Origin: an uncultured Catenibacterium sp.
Lineage (GTDB): Bacteria > Bacillota_I > Bacilli_A > Erysipelotrichales > Coprobacillaceae
Length of the DNA stretch: 7,729 nt
NCBI RefSeq assembly: GCF_900764565.1
Contig: NZ_CAAFOM010000213.1
Span: forward strand, 1-7,729
Direction of reading: 5' to 3'
The notes under the pieces are model-generated. The model worked only from the letters and a program-made list of their open reading frames with translations. It was not told the origin of the DNA and did no database searches. The first letter of the stretch is position 1; each line of letters begins with the position of its first letter. Below, piece after piece: positions 1 to 5,890 of the stretch. A program made the translations under genes and the position numbers.

Positions 1-2231
1 AGGTATTAAGAGATGGTGTGAAACAGACTATTGCCTCTAAGGAATTAGTGCCTGGTGATATCATTATTCTTGAAACAGGGGATATGATTCCAAGTGATGC
101 ACGTCTTATTGAAGCTTATAACTTAAAGGTGGATGAATCTGCCTTAACAGGTGAATCTGTTCCTGTAGAAAAGACTACTGATCCTATTGATAAAGATGTA
201 GTGATTGGGGATCAGACAAATATGGTCTTCTCTTCTACAGTAGTCACTTATGGTCGTGGTGAAGCAATAGTGACATCTACTGGTATGAAGAATGAAGTAG
301 GTAAGATTGCAGGCATGTTAAATGCGAGTGAAAAGGAATTAACACCATTACAGGTTAAACTCAATGAAATAGGTAAAACAATTGGATTACTTTGTATTAT
401 TATCTGTGTCATTGTATTTATTCTTGAATCATTGAGTGGTATTAGCTGGCTAGAATCATTTAAGACAGCTGTTGCATTAGCTGTTGCAGCTGTACCAGAA
501 GGACTTGCGGCTACTGTTACTATTGTCTTAGCTGTTAGCGTGACAAAGATGGTTAAACAGCATGCCATTATTCGTAAATTACCTGCAGTAGAAACATTAG
601 GTAGTACTTCTATTGTATGTTCTGATAAGACAGGTACATTAACACAAAATAAGATGACCATCTTAAAGACTTACTTAGATGGTGATAAAGTGAAAGACTT
701 AGAAGAAGCAGATGCTAAGACAATTGATATGTTGAATGCATTTACTCTATGTTCAGATGCTTCTATTGATGATGGTAAGGTACTTGGTGATCCTACTGAA
801 GTTGCACTCGTAGAAGCAAGTAAGAAGATGAACTTTGAAAAGAAAGCACTCATGGAAAAGTATCCACGTGTAGGAGAATTGGCTTTTGATTCTGATCGTA
901 AGATGATGAGTGTTATTGTGAAGGATGGAGATCATTATGTGTCTATTACTAAAGGTGGACCTGATGTAATCTTAAATAGATGTCATGATGTAGATAGTGA
1001 TGAGGCGATGACTGCCAATGATGAAATGGCTAAAGATGCTTTAAGAGTATTGGCTGTGGCAGTGAAGACATATGATACATTACCTACAAATATTACAGTA
1101 GAAGAAATAGAAAATGATATGGACTTTATTGGGTTTGTCGGTATGATTGACCCAGCACGTCCAGAAGCTAAAGAAGCCATTAAAGTGGCTAAGCATGCAG
1201 GTGTGCGTACTATTATGATCACTGGTGACCATAAGACAACAGCGACTGCCATTGCGAAGGATTTAGGTATTTTAAGTGAGGGACAGGAAGTTATTTCTGG
1301 TGAAGAATTATCTCAGATGTCTCAGGAAGAATTAGAAAAGAATGTAGAAAAATATAGTGTTTATGCACGTGTTGCTCCTGAACATAAAGTCAATATCGTC
1401 AAAGCATGGAAATCAAAAAATAAGATTGTTGCTATGACAGGGGATGGTGTTAATGATGCACCAGCCTTAAAGACTGCTGATATTGGTTGTGCTATGGGTA
1501 TTACAGGTACAGATGTAGCGAAGAATGCGGCTACTATGATCTTAACAGATGATAACTTTGCGACTATTATTCAATCTATTAAACAGGGTCGTGGTATATT
1601 TGATAATATCCAGAAGGATGTACAGTTCTTATTATCAAGTAATATCGGTGAAGTACTTGCCATCTTCTTAGCATCTATTATTGCGCTCATTAATCCTGCA
1701 TGGGGATTTGGTGTTCCACTACTACCTATTCATTTATTATGGATTAACTTAATCACAGATGCTTTACCAGCCTTTGCGATTGGATTAGAACCAGTTGAAG
1801 ACGATATCATGGATAGAAAACCAAGAGAAAAGGATGAAGGTTTCTTTGCGAATGGTTTGATGGTGAAAGTGATCTGGCAGGGTGTCATGGTAGGTCTACT
1901 TACTTTAGCTTCTTATTCAATTGGTCAATATTTTAGTAATCATGAATATGCAATGACTATGGCCTTTATTACTATGTCAGGTGCTGAATTATGTCATGCC
2001 TTTAACGTAAAGAGTCATCATTCAGTATTTAATAAACAGGTATTCAACAATAAATATTTATGGGGTGCAACAGCTATTGGTCTTGTATTACAGCTAGTTA
2101 TTATCTTTACACCTCTTTCTCATTTATTTAGTTTAGTAGCTCTTGATCCATCTCATTTTGCGATTGCAGCACTACTTGCATTCTCAGTTATTCCAATCGT
2201 AGAAATCTCTAAACGTTTCGATAAACGTTAA
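1..2231 (+). CDS. Calcium-transporting P-type ATPase (P2A), 5'-truncated by window edge
   Basis: This is the C-terminal ~740 residues of a P2A cation pump that exports Ca2+ across the membrane using ATP. The frame is open from base 3, reading VLRDG then KQTIASKELVPGD, which is actuator-domain sequence. The true start therefore lies upstream and the GTG at 18 is internal. Against a family length near 880 aa, roughly 110-140 N-terminal residues (M1, M2, start of the A domain) are missing. Visible motifs are TGES (about 147-158), PEGL in M4 (Glu at 498-500), DKTGTLT (phosphorylated Asp at 624-626), KGGPDVIL, TGDHKTTA and TGDGVNDAP (near 1437-1460). Ca2+ ligands known from SERCA appear conserved: Asn 1641 and Glu 1650 in M5, Asn 1746, Thr 1755 and Asp 1758 in M6, and Glu 1986 in M8. 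Several C-terminal helices follow. The gene stands alone at this end and has its own terminator. Ca2+ specificity is family inference; Mn2+ or another divalent ion is possible. Confidence 0.93.
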   Translation, partial: VLRDGVKQTIASKELVPGDIIILETGDMIPSDARLIEAYNLKVDESALTGESVPVEKTTDPIDKDVVIGDQTNMVFSSTVVTYGRGEAIVTSTGMKNEVGKIAGMLNASEKELTPLQVKLNEIGKTIGLLCIIICVIVFILESLSGISWLESFKTAVALAVAAVPEGLAATVTIVLAVSVTKMVKQHAIIRKLPAVETLGSTSIVCSDKTGTLTQNKMTILKTYLDGDKVKDLEEADAKTIDMLNAFTLCSDASIDDGKVLGDPTEVALVEASKKMNFEKKALMEKYPRVGELAFDSDRKMMSVIVKDGDHYVSITKGGPDVILNRCHDVDSDEAMTANDEMAKDALRVLAVAVKTYDTLPTNITVEEIENDMDFIGFVGMIDPARPEAKEAIKVAKHAGVRTIMITGDHKTTATAIAKDLGILSEGQEVISGEELSQMSQEELEKNVEKYSVYARVAPEHKVNIVKAWKSKNKIVAMTGDGVNDAPALKTADIGCAMGITGTDVAKNAATMILTDDNFATIIQSIKQGRGIFDNIQKDVQFLLSSNIGEVLAIFLASIIALINPAWGFGVPLLPIHLLWINLITDALPAFAIGLEPVEDDIMDRKPREKDEGFFANGLMVKVIWQGVMVGLLTLASYSIGQYFSNHEYAMTMAFITMSGAELCHAFNVKSHHSVFNKQVFNNKYLWGATAIGLVLQLVIIFTPLSHLFSLVALDPSHFAIAALLAFSVIPIVEISKRFDKR

Positions 2232-2256
2232 CACCTGCTTGTCAGGTGTTTTTTTT
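2231..2256 (+). terminator. Rho-independent terminator of the P-type ATPase gene
   Basis: A perfect 7-bp stem, ACACCTG (2231-2237) with CAGGTGT (2243-2249), encloses a 5-nt loop CTTGT and runs straight into eight T residues (2249-2256). The first stem base is the last base of the ATPase TAA stop codon, so the message ends directly after the gene. Confidence 0.9.
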
Positions 2257-2266
2257 ACACTTTCTA

Positions 2267-2295
2267 TTGCATTTATCTAATAGGAGTAGTATTAT
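2267..2295 (+). promoter_or_regulatory. Predicted promoter of the candidate small RNA
   Basis: TTGCAT (2267-2272) and TATTAT (2290-2295) are separated by exactly 17 bp and match the sigma-A -35 and -10 consensus at 4/6 and 5/6 positions. The predicted start is near 2302. No gene begins downstream on this strand before the terminator at 2372-2409, and the ATPase transcript has already been terminated at 2256. The promoter would therefore serve a short non-coding transcript. This is prediction only. Confidence 0.5.
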
Positions 2296-2299
2296 TTAG

Positions 2300-2313
2300 T
2301 TAGCAAAGACTAA
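2300..2313. promoter_or_regulatory. DtxR-type operator at the candidate small-RNA start site
   Basis: TTAG-CAAAGA-CTAA is a perfect TTAG-N6-CTAA, extended to GTTAG/CTAAC at the outer ends (2299-2314). The same arrangement forms the first 14 bases of the classical DtxR box and recurs three times in front of feoA. It covers the predicted transcription start at about 2302, where a bound repressor would block initiation. Regulation by the neighbouring DtxR-family protein is inferred. The same bases also form part of a 5' RNA hairpin, so the symmetry could partly reflect RNA structure. Confidence 0.45.
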
Positions 2314-2409
2314 CCCCTTTGCTGACACAACATATCCTTTCATATTCTCAGTTCCTTAAAACAGAGGACATAAAAAAATCACAGGACGGCACACACCTGT
2401 GATTTTTTT
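2302..2409 (+). ncRNA. Candidate iron-regulated small RNA (~108 nt)
   Basis: The stretch has its own consensus-like promoter (2267-2295), an operator-like box on the start site and a strong intrinsic terminator (2372-2409). It contains no ATG, and the only TTG-initiated frame lacks a ribosome binding site. The 5' end folds into a 7-bp hairpin, AGCAAAG (2302-2308) with CTTTGCT (2317-2323), presenting the C-rich loop ACTAACCC. Downstream are unpaired CU-rich patches TCCTTTC (2335-2341) and TTCCTT (2352-2357) that could pair with Shine-Dalgarno sequences. This layout resembles iron-sparing small RNAs such as RyhB and FsrA in design, though I see no sequence homology to either. Nothing shows expression, and an untranscribed spacer with a chance promoter is the alternative. 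Confidence 0.42.
2372..2409. terminator. Bidirectional intrinsic terminator (small RNA / DtxR-family gene)
   Basis: A perfect 14-bp stem pairs 2372-2385 (seven A then TCACAGG) with 2396-2409 (CCTGTGA then seven T) around a 10-nt loop. The A-run and T-run flanks make it work in both directions. On the minus strand it lies two bases beyond the stop codon of the repressor gene. On the plus strand it would end the candidate small RNA, since the ATPase already has its own terminator. Confidence 0.9.
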
Positions 2410-2411
2410 GT

Positions 2412-2774
2412 TTATACCTTATCTTTGAAGTAAGCTTTTAATGCTTCAAAAGTTTCTGGTGAAATATAATGTTCGATACGACAAGCATCCTGTGAAGCAG
2501 TTGATTCACTGACTCCAATATGAATTAAGATATTTCTTAATTCAGTATGTCTTTCAAAAATCATATTCGCAATCTTAGCACCAGCATCAGTTAATGTAAT
2601 GGCACCATCTTCATCCATGTTGATGAGTTCTTTCTCTTTTAATCTTTTCATCTGTTGTGAAATAGTAGGTTTAGAGAAATTCATTTCACGGGCGATATCA
2701 ATGGAACGCACATGTCCTTTCTTCTTTTGAATAACTAATATAGTTTCTAAGTACATTTCTGTTGATTCACTCAT
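2412..2774 (-). CDS. DtxR-family metal-dependent transcriptional repressor (iron-type ligands)
   Basis: This 120-residue cytoplasmic repressor is of the DtxR/MntR/IdeR family. An N-terminal winged helix-turn-helix (about residues 5-65, recognition region FSKPTISQQMKRL) is followed by the dimerisation and metal-binding domain (about 66-120). The C-terminal SH3-like domain of classical DtxR is absent. Aligned by eye, the metal ligands are Met7 (in TEMYLE), Cys98, Glu101 and His102 (in DACRIEH), matching DtxR Met10, Cys102, Glu105 and His106. The MntR set would be Asp8, Glu99, Glu102 and His103. His76 is also kept. This favours Fe2+ over Mn2+ sensing. The ATG at 2774 is chosen because GAGGTG lies 6 nt upstream; a GTG at 2783 lies within that ribosome site. 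The gene diverges from feoA and shares with it an intergenic region holding three TTAG-N6-CTAA boxes. Confidence 0.9.
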   Translation of the reverse strand: MSESTEMYLETILVIQKKKGHVRSIDIAREMNFSKPTISQQMKRLKEKELINMDEDGAITLTDAGAKIANMIFERHTELRNILIHIGVSESTASQDACRIEHYISPETFEALKAYFKDKV

Positions 2775-2795
2775 CTTATTCACCTCATTTACATT

Positions 2796-2804
2796 ATTAT
2801 AACA
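2796..2804 (-). promoter_or_regulatory. Extended -10 promoter of the DtxR-family gene
   Basis: Read on the minus strand, TG-T-TATAAT is a perfect extended -10 element and compensates for a poor -35 region. The predicted start is near 2789, leaving a leader of about 15 nt that includes the GAGGTG ribosome site. The box at 2828-2841 lies upstream of it, around -39 to -52. Confidence 0.55.
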
Positions 2805-2827
2805 TAAAAATTCAAATAATGAAAAAG

Positions 2828-2841
2828 TTAGGTGTATCTAA
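2828..2841. promoter_or_regulatory. DtxR-type operator between the divergent promoters
   Basis: TTAG-GTGTAT-CTAA is a perfect match to TTAG-N6-CTAA. It sits just upstream of the feo -35 element (2850) and upstream of the regulator's -10 element, so one dimer here could affect both promoters. Assignment to the adjacent regulator is inferred from position and motif. Confidence 0.55.
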
Positions 2842-2849
2842 TATTTTTG

Positions 2850-2878
2850 TTGACATATAAATAGAGTAAGTCTATACT
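2850..2878 (+). promoter_or_regulatory. feo operon promoter
   Basis: A perfect TTGACA (2850-2855) and TATACT (2873-2878) are separated by 17 bp, giving a predicted start near 2885 and a leader of about 52 nt before feoA. A degenerate operator copy (TAAG-TCTATA-CTAA, 2867-2880) overlaps the -10 element, and two perfect copies follow the start site. A strong promoter with stacked operators is what a repressor-controlled iron uptake operon would be expected to have. Confidence 0.82.
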
Positions 2879-2888
2879 AACAGTGAAG

Positions 2889-2916
2889 TTAGAAAGGGCT
2901 AATTAGAATAGCCTAA
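2889..2916. promoter_or_regulatory. Tandem DtxR-type operators downstream of the feo start site
   Basis: Two perfect TTAG-N6-CTAA units abut head to tail with no gap: TTAG-AAAGGG-CTAA (2889-2902) and TTAG-AATAGC-CTAA (2903-2916). The second contains TAGCCTAA, the core of the classical DtxR box. They cover about +5 to +32 relative to the predicted feo start, where bound repressor would block initiation or early elongation. An inverted repeat GGCTA/TAGCC (2897-2913) spans both units. Confidence 0.68.
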
Positions 2917-2937
2917 TCATCTGAGGAGGCGGATTAT

Positions 2938-3147
2938 ATGCCAATTAGTATGGCAAATCCTGGAGATACAGTCATTATTAGACGTATTACAGGAACTGAT
3001 AAAGTAAAGAATCATCTTGCAGAACTCGGTTTTGTGGTAGATGGAGAAGTGACTATTATCAGTAAAGTGGATAACGGAATTATTTGTAATGTGAAAGGCA
3101 GTAGGATTGCGCTTTCTGAACAGATGGCGAATCGTATATTGTTTTAA
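2938..3147 (+). CDS. feoA: FeoA family protein (first copy)
   Basis: This 69-residue cytoplasmic SH3-like beta-barrel protein is of the FeoA family, which associates with the FeoB ferrous-iron transporter and supports its activity. The family pattern is visible: a start with MANPGDTVIIRRITG, then HLAELGFVVDGEVTII and an ending of IALSEQMANRILF. It is the first gene of the feo operon, with GAGGAGG (2923-2929) 8 nt before the ATG. The next feoA starts 12 nt after its stop. It is diverged from its neighbour: its central LGFVVDGEV replaces the more usual MGLTKGQTV of the second copy, so the two copies probably have separate roles. Confidence 0.9.
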   Translation: MPISMANPGDTVIIRRITGTDKVKNHLAELGFVVDGEVTIISKVDNGIICNVKGSRIALSEQMANRILF

Positions 3148-3159
3148 GGGAGGAGTATC

Positions 3160-3381
3160 ATGAACTTAAAAGAAGTAAAAGTGGGCGAAACAGTAACTAT
3201 TAAAAAAGTAACTGGTACAGGTCCAGTAAAAAGAAGAATTATGGATATGGGTTTAACTAAAGGACAGACTGTTTATGTAAGAAAAGTGGCACCTTTAGGG
3301 GATCCAGTAGAAATCACAGTACGTGGTTATGAGTTATCTTTGCGTAAAGCAGATGCTCAGATGATTGAAGTGGAGGAATAG
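3160..3381 (+). CDS. feoA: FeoA family protein (second copy)
   Basis: This 73-residue FeoA protein has the canonical family core MNLKEVKVGETVTIKKVTGTGPVKRRIMDMGLTKG followed by DPVEITVRGYELSLRKADAQMIEV, an SH3-like barrel expected to bind the cytoplasmic part of FeoB. The ribosome site GGGAGGAG (3148-3155) lies 4 nt before the ATG. The stop is separated by 2 nt from the feoB start, and the feoB ribosome site lies inside its last codons, so translation of the two is probably coupled. Tandem feoA genes before feoB are common in Bacillota. Confidence 0.92.
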   Translation: MNLKEVKVGETVTIKKVTGTGPVKRRIMDMGLTKGQTVYVRKVAPLGDPVEITVRGYELSLRKADAQMIEVEE

Positions 3382-3383
3382 TT

Positions 3384-5507
3384 ATGAAGATAGCGTTAGC
3401 GGGTAACCCTAACTCTGGTAAGACTACATTATTTAACGCACTAACAGGGAGTACACAGTACGTTGGTAACTGGCCAGGGGTTACAGTTGAAAAGAAAGAT
3501 GGTAAATTAAAAGGTCATAAAGATGTGACTATCCAGGATTTACCTGGTATTTATTCATTATCTCCTTATACACTTGAAGAAGTTGTTACAAGAAGATATT
3601 TAATTAATGAAACACCTGATGCAATCATTAATATCATCGATGGTACTAACCTAGAAAGAAACTTATATTTAACTACTCAGTTAGCTGAATTAGGTATTCC
3701 TATGGTTTTAGCTGTTAATATGTATGATATCATCGAAAAGAAGGGTGATAAGATTGACTTAGATCAGTTAGGTCAGTTATTTGGTTGTAAAGCAATGACT
3801 TTATCAGCATTAAAGGATAAAGGAACTCAGGAAGTGGCTGAAGAAGCAATCAAGCTTGCACACAACCATAAGGTATCTGAACATCCTCATGTGTTTGTTG
3901 GTTCTGTAGAACATGCTTTAGCACATATTGAAGAATCAATTGAAGATAAAGTAGATGCATCTAAGTTAAGATGGTTTGCGGTTAAGGTATTTGAAAGAGA
4001 TGAAAAGGTATTGGCTGAACTTAAATTAGATCAGGCAGTATTGAATGAAATCGAAGGTCATATTGCGGATTGTGAAAAAGAAATGGATGATGATTCAGAA
4101 TCTATTATCACAAACCAGAGATATACATTTATTAAGAATTCTATTAACAAGGTTCTTACAAAGAAGAATCCACATCAGACATTATCTACATCAGATAAGA
4201 TTGATAAGATTGTGACTAACAGATTCTTAGCTTTACCAATCTTCGTATTAATTATGTGGTTTGTTTACTTTGTATCAGTATCTACAGTTGGTGACTGGAT
4301 GACTAGCTGGGTGAATGATGTATTATTTGATGCAATTATTCCACCTGCAGTAGAAGGTTTCCTTAAATCAATTGGTTGTGCAGCTCCATTAATCAGCTTA
4401 ATCAATGATGGTATTATTGGTGGTGTAGGTACAGTATTAGGTTTCGTACCTCAGATGGCATTAATCTTCTTATTCTTAGCTATTCTTGAAGATTCAGGAT
4501 ATATGGCAAGAATTGCGTTCATTATGGATAGATTATTACGTAAATTCGGTTTATCTGGTAAATCATTCATCCCTATCTTAATTGGTACAGGATGTGGTGT
4601 TCCAGCCGTTATGGGTACACGTACTATTGAAAATGAAGCAGATAGAAGAATGACTATTCTATTATGTACATTTATTCCTTGTGGTGCGAAGACTGTTATT
4701 ATTGGTATGATTACTTCAGCATTCTTCCCAGGTAACACTTGGATTGCGCCAGCAATGTATTTCTTAAGTATTTTAGTTATTATTTTATCAGGTATCGCAT
4801 TAAAGAAGACTCGTTTCTTCGCAGGTGATCCAGCACCATTCGTAATGGAATTACCAGCATACCATCTTCCTACTTTTAAGGGTGTATTCATCCATGTTTG
4901 GGAACGTGCAAAAGCATTCATGCTTAAAGCAGGTACTATTATCTTCAGTATTTGTATTGTAGTATGGTTATTATCTACATTTAACTTCTCATTCCAGATG
5001 GTTGATATTGAAAACTCAATGTTAGCATCTATTGGTCATGCATTTGCAGTATTATTTGCACCAGTAGGTATCGAAAACTGGAAAGGTTCAGTTGCCGTTA
5101 TTTCAGCTCTTGCAGCTAAGGAACAGGCAGTTTCTACTATCTCTATCTTAAATCATATGGGTGATGCAGATTCAGGTGCTAAGGCAATCCATGCTATGGT
5201 GAATACTTTCTCAGCAATGGGTGGTTTCTCATTCATGATCTTGAACTTATTTGATCCACCATGTTTTGCGGCTATTGGTGCAATCATGAGAGAAATGGGT
5301 TCTAAGTTCTGGGGATGGTTTGCAGTATTATACCAGATGGTATTAGGTTATGTATTAGCTATGATCACTTATCAGTTAGGTTCATGGTTATTCTATGGTG
5401 CAACATTCGGATTAGGTCAGATTCTATCAATCGTATGTATTCTAGTGATGATCTACTTCATTGTAAGACCAGCACCTAAACCAGAATTAAAGACACAGAG
5501 AGCTTAA
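3384..5507 (+). CDS. feoB: Ferrous iron transport protein B
   Basis: FeoB is the 707-residue Fe2+ importer of the inner membrane: an N-terminal GTP-binding domain followed by a multi-helix permease. The G motifs are complete: G1 GNPNSGKT (residues 7-14), G2 Thr34 in the GNWPGVTVEKK switch, G3 DLPG (52-55), G4 NMYD (112-115) and G5 SAL (141-143). A helical regulatory linker (about 165-265) leads to the membrane part. Within that are the two Gate repeats with their cysteines, ILIGTGCGVPAVMGTRTIE (Cys near 403) and CTFIPCGAKTVIIG (near 430), and a late LFDPPCFAAIGAIMRE segment (about 625-640). Length is within the family range (E. coli is 773 aa), with no sign of damage. GGAGGA (3372-3377) precedes the ATG by 6 nt. 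The gene is co-transcribed with two feoA copies upstream and two small membrane proteins downstream. Confidence 0.97.
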   Translation: MKIALAGNPNSGKTTLFNALTGSTQYVGNWPGVTVEKKDGKLKGHKDVTIQDLPGIYSLSPYTLEEVVTRRYLINETPDAIINIIDGTNLERNLYLTTQLAELGIPMVLAVNMYDIIEKKGDKIDLDQLGQLFGCKAMTLSALKDKGTQEVAEEAIKLAHNHKVSEHPHVFVGSVEHALAHIEESIEDKVDASKLRWFAVKVFERDEKVLAELKLDQAVLNEIEGHIADCEKEMDDDSESIITNQRYTFIKNSINKVLTKKNPHQTLSTSDKIDKIVTNRFLALPIFVLIMWFVYFVSVSTVGDWMTSWVNDVLFDAIIPPAVEGFLKSIGCAAPLISLINDGIIGGVGTVLGFVPQMALIFLFLAILEDSGYMARIAFIMDRLLRKFGLSGKSFIPILIGTGCGVPAVMGTRTIENEADRRMTILLCTFIPCGAKTVIIGMITSAFFPGNTWIAPAMYFLSILVIILSGIALKKTRFFAGDPAPFVMELPAYHLPTFKGVFIHVWERAKAFMLKAGTIIFSICIVVWLLSTFNFSFQMVDIENSMLASIGHAFAVLFAPVGIENWKGSVAVISALAAKEQAVSTISILNHMGDADSGAKAIHAMVNTFSAMGGFSFMILNLFDPPCFAAIGAIMREMGSKFWGWFAVLYQMVLGYVLAMITYQLGSWLFYGATFGLGQILSIVCILVMIYFIVRPAPKPELKTQRA

Positions 5508-5513
5508 TCAATT

Positions 5514-5861
5514 ATGGGTAACATCATAGTTGCGGCTATTGTTGTTGTGTTGCTCATTATAGGTGTTCTTCACTACAAGAAGACTTTGCAGTCTGGCTGT
5601 TGTGGTGAACATGATCAAATAAAGAAAATAGGTACGAGGGATAAGGATAAAAATCTTTATCCCTATCGTACTACTTTGCATATTGACGATATGTTCTGCA
5701 AGAATTGCGCAGCAACAATAGAAAACGCATTTAATCAACATAAAGAATATCTCGCATCAGTAAACATGAATAAGAAAGAAATCACTATTCTTTCTATGAA
5801 TGAACCTGATTTAGATACTTATAAACAGATGATCATCAAACTTGGTTATGCTCCAAGATAA
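5514..5861 (+). CDS. FeoB-associated membrane protein fused to an HMA (CxxC) domain
   Basis: This 115-residue protein has two parts. Residues 3-20 form one transmembrane helix followed by basic residues and a Cys-Cys pair (29-30), as in the FeoB-associated Cys-rich membrane protein family. After a charged linker (about 31-50), residues 51-115 look like a heavy-metal-associated domain (beta-alpha-beta-beta-alpha-beta) with CKNC at 62-65 in MFCKNCAATIENAFN and the typical ending KLGYAP. HMA domains usually bind Cu(I) or similar soft metals through CxxC; the metal here is unknown. It starts 6 nt after the feoB stop and lacks a strong ribosome site (only AGAGAG), so coupling to feoB translation is likely. 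A role in metal delivery to or regulation of FeoB is inferred, not shown. Confidence 0.85.
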   Translation: MGNIIVAAIVVVLLIIGVLHYKKTLQSGCCGEHDQIKKIGTRDKDKNLYPYRTTLHIDDMFCKNCAATIENAFNQHKEYLASVNMNKKEITILSMNEPDLDTYKQMIIKLGYAPR

Positions 5862-5890
5862 TTGTATAATAGAAACAAGGAGGAGATAGT

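Noticed and set aside
18..20. GTG at 18 as the start of the P-type ATPase
   Set aside because: The frame stays open to the window edge and the residues before it (VLRDG) are typical actuator-domain sequence, so the gene is cut by the window rather than starting here.
248..661. 137-codon minus-strand frame opposite the ATPase
   Set aside because: It lies antisense to the PEGL and phosphorylation-site region, whose conservation explains the open frame; no ribosome site is seen.
2775..2783. Upstream GTG start (2783) for the DtxR-family gene
   Set aside because: This GTG is part of the GAGGTG ribosome site that is correctly spaced for the ATG at 2774, and family alignment begins at SESTEMYLE.
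2885..2937. Riboswitch or other structured leader in front of feoA
   Set aside because: The leader is only about 52 nt and is largely filled by the two operator units; no aptamer-like multi-helix fold or terminator is visible.
4451..4921. 156-codon open frame on the minus strand inside feoB
   Set aside because: It is fully embedded in an intact, strongly conserved feoB frame, has no ribosome site and its translation resembles no protein family.
5508..5741. 77-codon minus-strand frame opposite the HMA fusion gene
   Set aside because: It is antisense to a gene with clear domain structure, with no start signals or recognisable product.
5842..5870. Internal promoter TTGGTT-N17-TATAAT before the last feo-operon gene
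   Set aside because: The -10 is perfect, but the predicted start (about 5877) falls on the first base of the ribosome site, and the gene is already served by the operon transcript. It may be chance in AT-rich sequence.
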